From: Halopiger xanaduensis SH-6
GTDB lineage: Archaea > Halobacteriota > Halobacteria > Halobacteriales > Natrialbaceae
Assembly: GCF_000217715.1 (NCBI RefSeq)
Contig: NC_015658.1
Coordinates: 186,001-250,000, forward strand
Length of the DNA: 64,000 nucleotides
Direction: 5' to 3'
A model generated the notes under the pieces. The model was not told where the DNA came from. It did no database searches and saw only the letters and a program-made list of their open reading frames with translations. How positions within the stretch are numbered: position 1 is the first letter of the stretch; each line of letters begins with the position of its first letter. The position numbers and the translations under genes were made by a program. Shown here in pieces: positions 38,520 to 46,371 of this stretch.

Positions 38520-39134
38520 TTATGCTGAACGGCGAGCGGACGATGGTTCGAGAAAAGGAACGTCTACGTCGTGACCGGCGACGTGCGCGTTTAGTTTCGC
38601 TGCAGCGGGTGACTCCCGCACTGCAGTAGCATCGTAACCCGCGCTATCGAAGGCCTCTGTGATCCAGCGTTTTCCCCGGAGCTGGAATTTCTGGTGGTAC
38701 TCCTCAGCAACATGAAAGTCCTCGAGCGCTTCGAACCGCGTCTCGATCGTCTCTCGGTCGAACTCGGAGTCGGCCAAATACGATCGAAGCTGGGCCCGTT
38801 GGTCGGCCGTCTCGGTAAAGACGATGCGCTGATACTGGCGCTTCTTCGGCTGTTTGTACGGATGGTGCTCCGCGAACGCCCACTCGAGGAGGTTGCCGAA
38901 CGACAGCTGATCGGGATCGTACTCGAGTTGGACGACCTCCGTGTGATCGCCGATGACATCGTAGGAGGGATCGGGTTTCGTCCCGCCGGCGTAGCCGACC
39001 CGCGTTCGAACAACGCCGTCCAGTGCGCCAGCCGCTGCGTCGGGTCCCCAGAAGCAACCGAGGCCGAAGGTCGCCGTTTCACTGGCATCCGGTACCTTTG
39101 CATCGAATTCTTCGATAACTGTTGGTGTGAGCAT
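38520..39134 (-). CDS. msrA: Peptide methionine sulfoxide reductase A
   Basis: Repairs methionine-S-sulfoxide in oxidised proteins. 204 residues from ATG 39134. Seen: FGLGCFWGPDAAAGALDGVVRTRVGYAGG, with catalytic Cys27 in the GCFWG motif, then PSYDVIGDHTEVVQLEYDP, AFAEHHPYKQPKKRQYQRIVF, and FHVAEEYHQKFQLRG. The usual E-A-x-F after GCFWG is P-D-A-A-A-G here, a variant common in haloarchaeal copies. I chose the internal ATG because the sequence before it has no MsrA similarity and would add 41 arginine-rich residues. Cytoplasmic, single gene. Confidence 0.93.
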   Translation of the reverse strand: MLTPTVIEEFDAKVPDASETATFGLGCFWGPDAAAGALDGVVRTRVGYAGGTKPDPSYDVIGDHTEVVQLEYDPDQLSFGNLLEWAFAEHHPYKQPKKRQYQRIVFTETADQRAQLRSYLADSEFDRETIETRFEALEDFHVAEEYHQKFQLRGKRWITEAFDSAGYDATAVRESPAAAKLNAHVAGHDVDVPFLEPSSARRSA

Positions 39135-39307
39135 GGCAGTAACGGGTGACCGTGTTCGATACCGCCGTTCCGGGCTGTACGTAGTTAACCCTGTCTCCGC
39201 CGCCCGTCGTGTCCGCGCTCGATGGGAGCGAGTCGCTCGACGTTTTGTTCTGCACAACGGACTCGTAGTCCATCTACACTGGCAATGCGGTGCCCCCGTT
39301 TGCGGCG

Positions 39308-39496
39308 TTACTGAATTTCGTGGGTGAGTTCTGCAAAAACGTCGCCGTGTTTCTGGACGTCGACCAGTTTCAGGGACGGGCTGGTGATCCTGCGCGGCAG
39401 TAGTGGCGCACCCGAACCGAGCGTGACGGGTGCAACGCTGAGAAGGATTTCGTCGAGCAGTCCGTGATCGTGGAACTGCCCGACGAGGTCACCCCG
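39308..39496 (-). pseudogene. C-terminal fragment of a RibD/dihydrofolate-reductase-like domain protein
   Basis: On the minus strand a frame ending at TAA 39308 reads GDLVGQFHDHGLLDEILLSV, then APVTLGSGAPLLPRRI, then LKLVDVQKHGDVFAELTHEI. This is the typical end of the RibD_C/DHFR-like family (G-G-x-L...L-D-E-I-x-L-S-x-A-P-V-x-L-G-x-G-x-P-L). Only about 60 residues remain, an in-frame TGA lies upstream and there is no start codon, so it is a decayed remnant. It follows the asparaginase stop by about 40 bases. Confidence 0.8.
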
Positions 39497-39535
39497 GCTT
39501 ATAATTCTCTTTAGACTTCAACAAAGCCGTCGACC

Positions 39536-40510
39536 CTACTGGCGTTCGAACGTCTGCCGGACAGCCTCGTGATCATCGAAGGCCGATAGTGCCAACCCGA
39601 GTTTGATTCGTGCCTTCCACGGGGGAAGCTCGCCGGCTGGAATCGTCCCGTGATCACGGAGCGTTTGGCTGCCACCGGGCCCGCCGTATCGCGCACCGAC
39701 AGCGCCGTCGTAACAGCGCGTCGCGACGACGACCGGAATTCCGTCAGCAACCGTATCGGCGACAGCATCGCCGAGTTCGGGGGTTGTGTTCCCGATACCG
39801 CTCGCAGCCAGGACGATTCCGTCAACGCCGTCAGTAACGGCACGCTCGAGTTGTCGGCTATCGACGCCCAAGCCGCTGGTGACCACCTCGACTCGGGCCG
39901 TCGTCTCGAGGGCGGGTATCGATACCGACTCGCTGCGGGGCTCGCGTCGCAGCGCCAGTCCGTCGGCCGTGATTTCAGCGACCGGCCCCGCGTCGGGTGA
40001 GGCGTAGGCTTCCGGCCGGCCCGCCCGCGCTTTCGTCACCCATCTGGCCGCGTGGACGAGATTCCCAAAGGCGATGTAAACGCCGTCCTCGAAGCGGTCG
40101 TCAGCTGCGACTCGAACCGCCTGCAGCAGATTCGCAGGCCCGTCCGCCCCCGGATGATCTGCGGGTCGTTGCGCTCCCGTAAACACGACCGGGATCTCGG
40201 CGTCGATCGCTAGATCGAGGTAGTACGCCGACTCCTCCATCGTATCGGTGCCGTGAGTGATGACGACGCCGTCGACTCCGTCATCCGCTGCACGCTCGAC
40301 GGCGCGCGCCATCGACGCGACGTCCGCAAACGAGAGATGGAAGCTGAGTTCGTCGCAGACGGATTCGACGTCGACAGTCGCCACGTCCTCGAGTTCGGGA
40401 ACTGCCCCGACGAGGTCGGCGCCGTCCTCGGACGGCGTCGCCCCGTCCGGACCGTCCGTTGAGGCGATCGTTCCGCCGGTGCTCAGGACGCGAATCTGTG
40501 GGGGAGACAT
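39536..40510 (-). CDS. L-asparaginase (type I/AnsA family)
   Basis: Hydrolyses asparagine to aspartate and ammonia. 324 residues. Seen: VLSTGGTIAST with nucleophile Thr14, VVITHGTDTMEESAYYLD with the second catalytic Thr-Asp pair, VVFTGAQRPADHPGADGPANLLQAV, and WVTKARAGRPEAY near the catalytic Lys region. The C-terminal domain has GIVLAASGIGNTTPELGDAV and VVVATRCYDGAVGARYGGPGG. No signal peptide, so cytoplasmic. It could also act on glutamine. It appears to be a single gene; the RibD-like fragment follows it. Confidence 0.93.
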   Translation of the reverse strand: MSPPQIRVLSTGGTIASTDGPDGATPSEDGADLVGAVPELEDVATVDVESVCDELSFHLSFADVASMARAVERAADDGVDGVVITHGTDTMEESAYYLDLAIDAEIPVVFTGAQRPADHPGADGPANLLQAVRVAADDRFEDGVYIAFGNLVHAARWVTKARAGRPEAYASPDAGPVAEITADGLALRREPRSESVSIPALETTARVEVVTSGLGVDSRQLERAVTDGVDGIVLAASGIGNTTPELGDAVADTVADGIPVVVATRCYDGAVGARYGGPGGSQTLRDHGTIPAGELPPWKARIKLGLALSAFDDHEAVRQTFERQ

Positions 40511-40627
40511 GCGTCGCTATTCCGGTCGGAGCCACTTCGATGTTGCCTGTCGGTAGTAGCGCGGTTCCAGTACGCGAAGAACCGATCGCAACGGACTGCA
40601 GAATCCAGAATCGAACGGCGGCGCCCG

Positions 40628-40915
40628 TCACTCTATTTCTAACTGACCACTCCCTGCGTCCGTCTCGTCGCCGTTCTCGTCCCACTCGAGCTCGAACTCG
40701 ATGCTCAACTCGCCGGGACCGTCCGCCGGCCCCTCGCGTTCGGCTTTCACCTCGAAGGTCGGGCGTGCCGGCGGGTCCATCGTCACTGATTCTGATCCGG
40801 ATTTCAGCGTCACCGTCTCGCCTTGGTCGAGTTTATCGGCGACACTGCGCAGATACGAGGCGATTTCTTCTCGAGGCAAGTCACTTTCCGATTTGAATAG
40901 TACTTCTTCGGGCAT
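40628..40915 (-). CDS. Amphi-Trp domain protein
   Basis: 95 residues: MPEEVLFKSESDLPREEIASYL, RSVADKLDQGETVTLKSG and a strand-rich acidic second half (TFEVKAEREG, ELSIEFELEWDENG). This fits the small amphi-Trp domain family common in haloarchaea, named for an amphipathic beta strand with a conserved Trp (here in ELEWDE). Function unknown. Lies 117 bases before the asparaginase start on the same strand. Confidence 0.85.
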   Translation of the reverse strand: MPEEVLFKSESDLPREEIASYLRSVADKLDQGETVTLKSGSESVTMDPPARPTFEVKAEREGPADGPGELSIEFELEWDENGDETDAGSGQLEIE

Positions 40916-41007
40916 CGAACGGTACTACGTCATCAGTGCCGATAAGTGCATCTGTTATACCGTGGAACATTTACATGTATCGTTGGCCGATAGATACTGA
41001 CATTCAA

Positions 41008-41181
41008 TTAGCAGTAGTAGACCCAGAAGGTGTGTCCGTCTGAACAGTCGACCTTCGTGTGATCTCCGAATGCGGCTACATACGGACTGATTTTTAGTTC
41101 TACGTCTGCATCCGGAATCGGGACGGTACTGGTCTCGCCACATTTCGGGCACGCGACTTCTTCGGTTTCTTGGACTTGCAT
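41008..41181 (-). CDS. Small zinc-binding protein (57 residues)
   Basis: From ATG 41181 the frame reads MQVQETEEVACPKCGETSTV, continues through PDADVELKISPYVAAFGDHT and ends VDCSDGHTFWVYYC. Two Cys pairs or clusters (CPKC, and Cys with His and a terminal Cys) suggest one treble-clef-like or ribbon zinc site. Low-molecular-weight zinc-finger proteins of this kind are frequent in haloarchaea and usually lack assigned function. Encoded just upstream of the amphi-Trp gene on the same strand. Confidence 0.75.
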   Translation of the reverse strand: MQVQETEEVACPKCGETSTVPIPDADVELKISPYVAAFGDHTKVDCSDGHTFWVYYC

Positions 41182-41721
41182 CTGCACTAATCACGCACTA
41201 TACATCACGGATAATGATGTGCTTTTCTACGCTCAATTGAGAGAGTCGCTATCCGGATACTGACTGTGAGGTTCATCAGTCCCACCGGATGACAAACGAA
41301 TGGAGAACATCTGGTACGCAGACGAGTGCGTAGCATCAGTAGCTGAGACACGGTCGAGTTCCTGAGCGTTCGTCTCTCCGTTCACCATCACGAGGCAACC
41401 TTCGTCGGCTACTGCTGACCTATTGCCCGTTAGATCGAATGTGTCATATTACATCCGATCTAGCCGGTCCAGTTTCAGTTTCAGTTTCACTCTGGTTGGC
41501 TCGCCTATATACAACCCCGGATCCAAGAGTGGCTATAGAGGGGGCGACGACACCACCACACCTACATCGGCCTATCGCAGTCACGCGCTCCCTCCACACC
41601 ATCTTTCCCGATTCATGCCGCCAACGAACTCCCCATCTCTGATTCCGACACCGAACCGCTGTCTCGAGCCCACGTCCGTCGAGAAGCGCCGTGATTGCAA
41701 CTCGAGAGGGACACGTAGACG
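41182..41721. other. Intergenic region with a short tandem repeat
   Basis: About 540 bases with no credible gene. GTTTCA is repeated three times at 41472-41489. Otherwise nothing is recognised. Confidence 0.45.
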
Positions 41722-41874
41722 ATGCTAGTTGACAGAATGGACCGGTTGCTGTCCCTGCTGACGCGAACGGAGGCCGTATACGAGTGCCGTCGGTGTGGAA
41801 TGACCGTCGACGAAGACACTGACAGCTGTCCCGAGTGCGGTTCGGAAGCGATCGTGCAGTACCGACTCTCCTGA
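41722..41874 (+). CDS. Rubrerythrin-like zinc-ribbon protein (50 residues)
   Basis: The frame from ATG 41722 reads MLVDRMDRLLSLLTRTEA, then YECRRCGMTVDEDTDSCPEC and GSEAIVQYRLS. Two C-x-x-C pairs 15 residues apart form a rubredoxin/zinc-ribbon knuckle. Haloarchaea carry many such small proteins annotated as rubrerythrin-like. An internal Met at residue 6 (41737) is an alternative start. It precedes the flavodoxin gene on the same strand by 106 bases; a redox or metal role is possible. Confidence 0.8.
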   Translation: MLVDRMDRLLSLLTRTEAVYECRRCGMTVDEDTDSCPECGSEAIVQYRLS

Positions 41875-41980
41875 GCACTGCGAGACGTCTCTAGGGTCCA
41901 CGACCATCGTTGATTTGTGGCGGCCCCATCCCGAAGCAGTCCCCACGTTGCTTTATCCACATTGAGAGCGTATCTAACGC

Positions 41981-42571
41981 ATGGCATCGTTTCTCGTCGT
42001 GTACGGGACTGGAGAAGGACAAACAGCGAAAGTGGCGAACCGGATTACGGCGAGACTCGAGAACCGAGGGCACGACGTTGTGATGGTCGACATCGAATCA
42101 ATATCCGACGAGTTATCGATCGACGCGTTCGACGCTGCCCTCATCGGCTCGTCGATACACGTCGGGAAACACCACTCGGCGATCCCGGAGTTCCTCGCGT
42201 CGAATCGAGAAGCGTTGCACAGTCGGCCGACGGCGTTCTTCCAACTCTCGCTGTCGTCAGCGGTCGACGACGAAGAACGACGAGCGGAGGCGGCGGCGTA
42301 CGTGGACGGGTTGCTTGAGGAAGCGGACTGGCACCCCGATCGGATCGGGCTGTTCGGGGGTGCACTCCGGTACTCGAAGTACGGGTTTCTCAAGCGACTG
42401 CTGATGAAACGGATCGCCAAAGACGCGACGGGCGACGTGGATACCGCTCGAGACTACGAGTACACGGACTGGAACGAGGTCGAGGCGTTCGCCGACGATT
42501 TCGCAGCCTTCGTCGAGGGACGAGAAGGAGACGATGGAGGACGGGGAACTGCGGAAGCTGGGAATCAGTGA
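41981..42571 (+). CDS. Flavodoxin-domain protein, HemG-like
   Basis: 196 residues. FMN-binding flavodoxin fold: VVYGTGEGQTAKVANRITARL (phosphate-binding loop near residues 8-14), DAALIGSSIHVGKHHSAIPEF (second FMN loop), FFQLSLSSAVDDEERRAEA, and GLFGGALRYSKYGFLKRLLMKRI. The last two segments are typical of HemG-type protoporphyrinogen IX dehydrogenase relatives, so a role in haem synthesis or electron transfer is possible. I prefer a family-level call, since haloarchaea encode several paralogues. It has an acidic, Gly-rich tail. Confidence 0.85.
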   Translation: MASFLVVYGTGEGQTAKVANRITARLENRGHDVVMVDIESISDELSIDAFDAALIGSSIHVGKHHSAIPEFLASNREALHSRPTAFFQLSLSSAVDDEERRAEAAAYVDGLLEEADWHPDRIGLFGGALRYSKYGFLKRLLMKRIAKDATGDVDTARDYEYTDWNEVEAFADDFAAFVEGREGDDGGRGTAEAGNQ

Positions 42572-42670
42572 CCGATGCAGCGGCGGAGATCAGATCGGTC
42601 GCATCGACCGCTGAGCAAGACACAATCGAAGGGGAACGCGCTGGCTTGGAGTCGATCGGGCGACGCGTGA

Positions 42671-43075
42671 TCAGTTTTCGATCGGCGATGTCTGTCCGGA
42701 CTGGTCGCCGTACTTCTCACCGAATTCGCCGATGAGTTGGCCCATCTGTGCGTACCAGTCGTTGAGCATGCGCTGCAGTTCCTGCGCGATCTCGTCGCCG
42801 TCTCGCGGGAGGTAGACGTGGTAGTAGCCGCCCTGGTCGTAGTTGATCTGCTCTTTCTGGAGGAAACCGGCCTGCATCAGTCGCTGTACGGACCGGTAGG
42901 CGGTCGAGCGCTCGCGGTCGATCTCGTCGGCGATCTCGTCGACGGTAAGCGGGTCGTCGATCTCGTTCAGCAGTTGGAAGACGTCTTTGTCGATTTCCTT
43001 GAGATTGTGGAAACACTCCAACAGCCCCTCACACTCCATATCCTGCCGAAGCATTTCGCTCATTGAGTCGGGCAT
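42671..43075 (-). CDS. TrmB-like winged-helix regulator of the sulfur cluster
   Basis: 134 residues. Helical N-terminus, then a winged helix: DKDVFQLLNEIDDPLTVDEIADEI followed by the recognition region RERSTAYRSVQRLMQAGFLQK and a wing YDQGGYYHVYLP. The C-terminal helix is probably for dimerisation. Two Cys-containing positions near the N-terminus (MECEGLLECF) could sense thiol or sulfane sulfur; that is speculation. Starts ATG 43075 or 43063. Convergent with the flavodoxin gene and next to the YeeE/YedE pair, so it likely regulates sulfur handling. Confidence 0.82.
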   Translation of the reverse strand: MPDSMSEMLRQDMECEGLLECFHNLKEIDKDVFQLLNEIDDPLTVDEIADEIDRERSTAYRSVQRLMQAGFLQKEQINYDQGGYYHVYLPRDGDEIAQELQRMLNDWYAQMGQLIGEFGEKYGDQSGQTSPIEN

Positions 43076-43189
43076 CAGTTGCCGATACTACGCGATAGCC
43101 GCTCAAAAGTATTTGCATAGTCGGTACAATACTGTGCCCGGCTGTGAGAATCGCTGTGTCGAACGATCGGCGACGCAACGAGTCGACGG

Positions 43190-43660
43190 TTAGCCGGTGG
43201 CGGGCTCGGTCGCGTCGTCGGTACCGGCAGCTCGCCGCGTCCGCCAGTATCCCTGCACGTATGCGCCGAGGAACATCCCGGTGACGGCCCACAGGATCGG
43301 GTAGTTGCCGATACCGACGCTCGCGTATGCAGCCCCCGGACAAATTCCCGAAACGCCCCATCCGACGCCGAAAACCGCACCGCCGACGACGACGTTGCGG
43401 TCGAATTCCTTCAGTCGGCGCGCGTATTCCCGAGCCGTCAACGGTGCCCCGTCGAAGTATCGAGTCGCAACGGCGAACGTGAGCCCGGTCACGGCGGCTG
43501 CACCACCCATAACGAACAGCAGACCGAAATCCTCGAGTTGCAGGAAATCCAGAACGACCTCCGGACGGGCCATCCCGCTGATCGCGAGGCCGACGCCGAA
43601 GATCAGCCCGCCGAGATAGACGATCGGCACGAACAGCGGCTGTCGACTCGTCGTGCTCAC
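43190..43660 (-). CDS. YeeE/YedE-family membrane protein, second half (DUF6691-type)
   Basis: 156 residues from GTG 43660, which overlaps the stop of the upstream YeeE gene by 4 bases. Four or five membrane helices: VPIVYLGGLIFGVGLAISG, FGLLFVMGGAAAVTGLTFAV, VVVGGAVFGVGWGVSGICPGAAYAS and YPILWAVTGMFLGAYVQGY. The motif GVSGICPG with its Cys matches the conserved sulfur-handling Cys motif of the YeeE/YedE family, whose bacterial TsuA member imports thiosulfate. The family is often split into two halves in prokaryotes. Together with the next gene it should form one pseudo-symmetric channel for a sulfur anion. Confidence 0.9.
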   Translation of the reverse strand: MSTTSRQPLFVPIVYLGGLIFGVGLAISGMARPEVVLDFLQLEDFGLLFVMGGAAAVTGLTFAVATRYFDGAPLTAREYARRLKEFDRNVVVGGAVFGVGWGVSGICPGAAYASVGIGNYPILWAVTGMFLGAYVQGYWRTRRAAGTDDATEPATG

Positions 43661-44151
43661 GGCACCACCCCCATCGCCTGGACGAGCTGTGCGGTCCCGA
43701 TCGCGACGGCGAGGAACGTCGCCACGTTCACGAGCGAGGTTTTCGATAGCGATCCGACGCCGCAAACGCCGTGACCCGACGTACAGCCTTTGCCGAGTCG
43801 GGTACCGACGCCCACGAGAAAGCCGCCGCCGAGGAGCCGCCACCACTGGACGTCGGTCGTCCAAATTCCGTCTTGGGAGGCGATAGCGTAGACGGCCGCA
43901 CCGCTGACGATACCCGCAGTGAACACGACTCGCCAGCCTCGCGAGCGGACGTACGTGTGCCGGTTAAAGCGCGACACGTCGGAGACGTACGACAGCGCCG
44001 ACTCGAGAAACGTACTCGCGCCGGCGATGATCCCCGTGGCGAGGTAGATGATCGCGGTGCCGAGTCCGATGAGCAGGCCGCCGAGGAGATAGGGGACGAC
44101 GCCCCGGGGAAAGAGCTCGCCGAGCGCAAGCAGCGGTGTGAGGTCGCTCAT
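43657..44151 (-). CDS. YeeE/YedE-family membrane protein, first half
   Basis: 164 residues, starting ATG 44151. Membrane helices include VVPYLLGGLLIGLGTAIIYLATGIIAGAS, VVFTAGIVSGAAVYAIAS, WRLLGGGFLVGVGTRLGKGCTSGHGVCGVG and LVNVATFLAVAIGTAQLV. The GKGCTSGHGVCG motif is the hallmark of YeeE/YedE channels, with the Cys that passes persulfide-like contacts to thiosulfate in TsuA. It begins one base after the MBL-rhodanese stop and overlaps the second half by 4 bases, so the three are one transcription unit. Confidence 0.92.
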   Translation of the reverse strand: MSDLTPLLALGELFPRGVVPYLLGGLLIGLGTAIIYLATGIIAGASTFLESALSYVSDVSRFNRHTYVRSRGWRVVFTAGIVSGAAVYAIASQDGIWTTDVQWWRLLGGGFLVGVGTRLGKGCTSGHGVCGVGSLSKTSLVNVATFLAVAIGTAQLVQAMGVVP

Positions 44152-44152
44152 A

Positions 44153-45334
44153 CTAGTTCGTAAGCGCCTCCTCGCTGGCCGCGCAGTTGTTCGGGCCGAG
44201 CTCGAGTTCGAACGCCTCCGTATCGTCCGGCGTTTGCTGCCCGAGGTTTGCCGCGATGATCGCCTCGTAGTTCGCCGGCTGCGGCGGCATATCGGCGACG
44301 ACGGACTCGACGAACGCGGCTTCGTCCATCGACAGCGCGTCCATCGCGTCTCGCAGGGTACCGAGCGTCGCGGTGTACGTGCCGTCGTCGGCGGGCGTCG
44401 CGGCGTCGCTGAAGTGAGCGGGTGCGACGATCGTCTCGTCGGGCAGCGGTAGCACCTTCTCGGTGAGCGATTCGTACAGCGTCCGCGCCGCGTCGGTGGC
44501 CGCATCCGGATCCTCGAGGTCAGGGCGGGCGACGCTCTCCGTGAAGAGCCCGTCGCCGGTAAACAGTACGTTGCCGACCTTGTACGCGGTCATCCCTGTC
44601 GTATGACCCGGCGTGTGGATCGCGTCGATCTCGACGTCGCCAACTGCGAGCGTCTCCCCGTCGCCGATGGTCTCGTACGGGATGTCGTAGTCGACGCCGC
44701 GCGCCGCAGCATCGTCGGGCACGACCGGGGTTGCGTCGGTCCGATCCGCGAGCGACCGAACGCCGGAGACGTGATCCGCGTGAACGTGCGTATCCAGCGC
44801 GTACGCGAGGTCGGCGTCGAGGCGCTCCACGTCGCGGATGTAGTCGTCCGTGAACGTCCGGAGCGGATCGATGATCGCCGCTTCGCCGTCCGAAACGACG
44901 AGGTACGCGAGACAGCCGCTCGACGGACGCCGATACTGACCGATCGTCGCATCGACGTCGACGTCGAGTTCCGCGTACTCGTAGAGACGCGCCCAGCCGT
45001 TCATGCCGTCCTCGAGATGATCGACGTCGTAGCCCGCCTCGGCGAGCGTGTCCGCGATGAGCTCGCTGGAGCCGCCCTTTGCACACAGAACCGTGATCCG
45101 CCGGTCGTCGGGAAGCGCTGCGCGCAGGTCCTCCGGAACGCCGTCCAGCAGGTCGAAGTACGGATGGTTCACGATGTCGACGTTCGTCCCCTCGAGATGC
45201 CACTCGGCGAAATCGCTCTCCGAGCGAACGTCGAGGATGAATACGTCCGCACCGCTATCGATTCGAGCGCGTAACTCCGTCGGCGTGATCGCCGTGACGG
45301 CGTCGTCGCCGTCGGGGCTGTCGTCTTCGGTCAT
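44153..45334 (-). CDS. Rhodanese-MBL fold protein, persulfide-dioxygenase-like
   Basis: 393 residues, two domains. The N-terminal rhodanese domain (about residues 15-110) has ILDVRSESDFAEWHLEGT and an active-site loop CAKGGSS. The C-terminal metallo-beta-lactamase domain has ALDTHVHADHVSG (H-x-H-x-D-H), HTPGHTTGM and FTGDGLF, as in ETHE1-type persulfide dioxygenases with a single iron. It would oxidise glutathione-like persulfide to sulfite or handle sulfane sulfur; the haloarchaeal thiol would be gamma-glutamylcysteine. Most relatives have the rhodanese domain after the MBL domain; here it comes first. It is divergent from tusA and leads the YeeE/YedE operon. Confidence 0.88.
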   Translation of the reverse strand: MTEDDSPDGDDAVTAITPTELRARIDSGADVFILDVRSESDFAEWHLEGTNVDIVNHPYFDLLDGVPEDLRAALPDDRRITVLCAKGGSSELIADTLAEAGYDVDHLEDGMNGWARLYEYAELDVDVDATIGQYRRPSSGCLAYLVVSDGEAAIIDPLRTFTDDYIRDVERLDADLAYALDTHVHADHVSGVRSLADRTDATPVVPDDAAARGVDYDIPYETIGDGETLAVGDVEIDAIHTPGHTTGMTAYKVGNVLFTGDGLFTESVARPDLEDPDAATDAARTLYESLTEKVLPLPDETIVAPAHFSDAATPADDGTYTATLGTLRDAMDALSMDEAAFVESVVADMPPQPANYEAIIAANLGQQTPDDTEAFELELGPNNCAASEEALTN

Positions 45335-45539
45335 CGCTACCGCCGTCTACAGACCGATCGCCAATAAGGGTTTGCATAGTAATTCTATTTCTACACAATA
45401 CCATTTGCAGATTAGATGGATTGTATGCCCGTAAGAGCGCATTTATCGATTACATTCCCAAATAGTAGTGTGTATATTCCACATATCCACCGACACGCTT
45501 TTACCAACAGGTCCGGTATTGTACGATGAATCCAATACA

Positions 45540-45782
45540 ATGACCGACTACGAAATCGCGGAGACGCTCGACGTAACGGGACAGAACTGTCCGATGCCGG
45601 TCGTCAAGACGAAGCAAACCGTTGACGACCTCGACGACGGCGAGCTCCTGAAAGTCCTCGCGACGGATCCCGGAAGCATGAGCGACCTCGCCGGCTGGGC
45701 GGCAGCGACCGACGGCGTCGAACTCGTCGATCAGGAGGAGGGAGACGAGATCTTCACGCACTACGTGCGCAAGACGGAGTGA
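45540..45782 (+). CDS. tusA: TusA-family sulfur carrier protein
   Basis: 80 residues. Seen: ETLDVTGQNCPMPVVKTKQTVDDL with the signature C-P-x-P and catalytic Cys17, then ELLKVLATDPGSMSDLAGWAAATDGVEL and FTHYVRKTE. TusA proteins carry sulfane sulfur as a persulfide between sulfurtransferases and DsrE-type partners. The longer frame upstream is unlikely; ATG 45540 matches the family start and follows a promoter (TTTTACC near 45500). Followed 4 bases later by the DsrE-like gene. Confidence 0.93.
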   Translation: MTDYEIAETLDVTGQNCPMPVVKTKQTVDDLDDGELLKVLATDPGSMSDLAGWAAATDGVELVDQEEGDEIFTHYVRKTE

Positions 45783-45786
45783 GACA

Positions 45787-46371
45787 ATGAGTACGGACAC
45801 ATCACACGCACCCGAAGCCTCCGACGAGACGCCGGCCCGCGCCGAACTCGAGGCTCGAATTGCCGCCCTCGAGGAGCGACTCGCCGCCGCAGAAACTGAC
45901 GGGGACGAGACGCAGCCGAAGGTATCAATCATCGCGACGAAAGGGACACTCGACATGGCGTATCCGCCGCTGATTCTCGCGAGTACCGCCGCAGCGTTCG
46001 GCTACGAGGTCACGGTCTTTCACACGTTCTGGGGGTTAGACATCCTCCACGAGGAGAAGTCGACGGACCTGCAACTGAGTTCGGTCGGCAATCCGAACGT
46101 GCCCGTGCCGAACGCGGTCGCGGCGCTTCCGGGCATGGACTGGCTGACGACGACGCTGATGGAAAAACGGATCGCGGACAACGACACCGCCACGATCGAG
46201 GACCTCGTCGAGACGTCGCTCGAGCTGGGCGTCGAATTCCAAGCCTGCCAGATGACGATCGATCTCTTGGGCTACGACGAGGACGACTTTTACGACGGGG
46301 TCACCGTCGGCGTCGGGGCGGCAACGGCGCTTCAGGATATGGCCGATTCCGACATCCAACTGCTCGTCTAA
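45787..46371 (+). CDS. DsrE/DsrF/DrsH-like sulfur transfer protein
   Basis: 194 residues. Acidic coiled-coil N-terminus (ARAELEARIAALEERLAAAE), then a DsrE-like alpha/beta domain: VSIIATKGTLDMAYPPLILASTAAAFGYEVTVFHTFWGLD, PVPNAVAALPGMDWLTTTLMEKRI and VEFQACQMTIDLLGY. The Cys in FQACQM corresponds to the active Cys of DrsH-like proteins, which accept sulfur from TusA. Start is 4 bases after the tusA stop, and its own stop overlaps the DUF2270 start (TAATG), so all three are co-transcribed. The role is sulfane-sulfur relay, likely to or from the rhodanese-MBL protein. Confidence 0.92.
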   Translation: MSTDTSHAPEASDETPARAELEARIAALEERLAAAETDGDETQPKVSIIATKGTLDMAYPPLILASTAAAFGYEVTVFHTFWGLDILHEEKSTDLQLSSVGNPNVPVPNAVAALPGMDWLTTTLMEKRIADNDTATIEDLVETSLELGVEFQACQMTIDLLGYDEDDFYDGVTVGVGAATALQDMADSDIQLLV

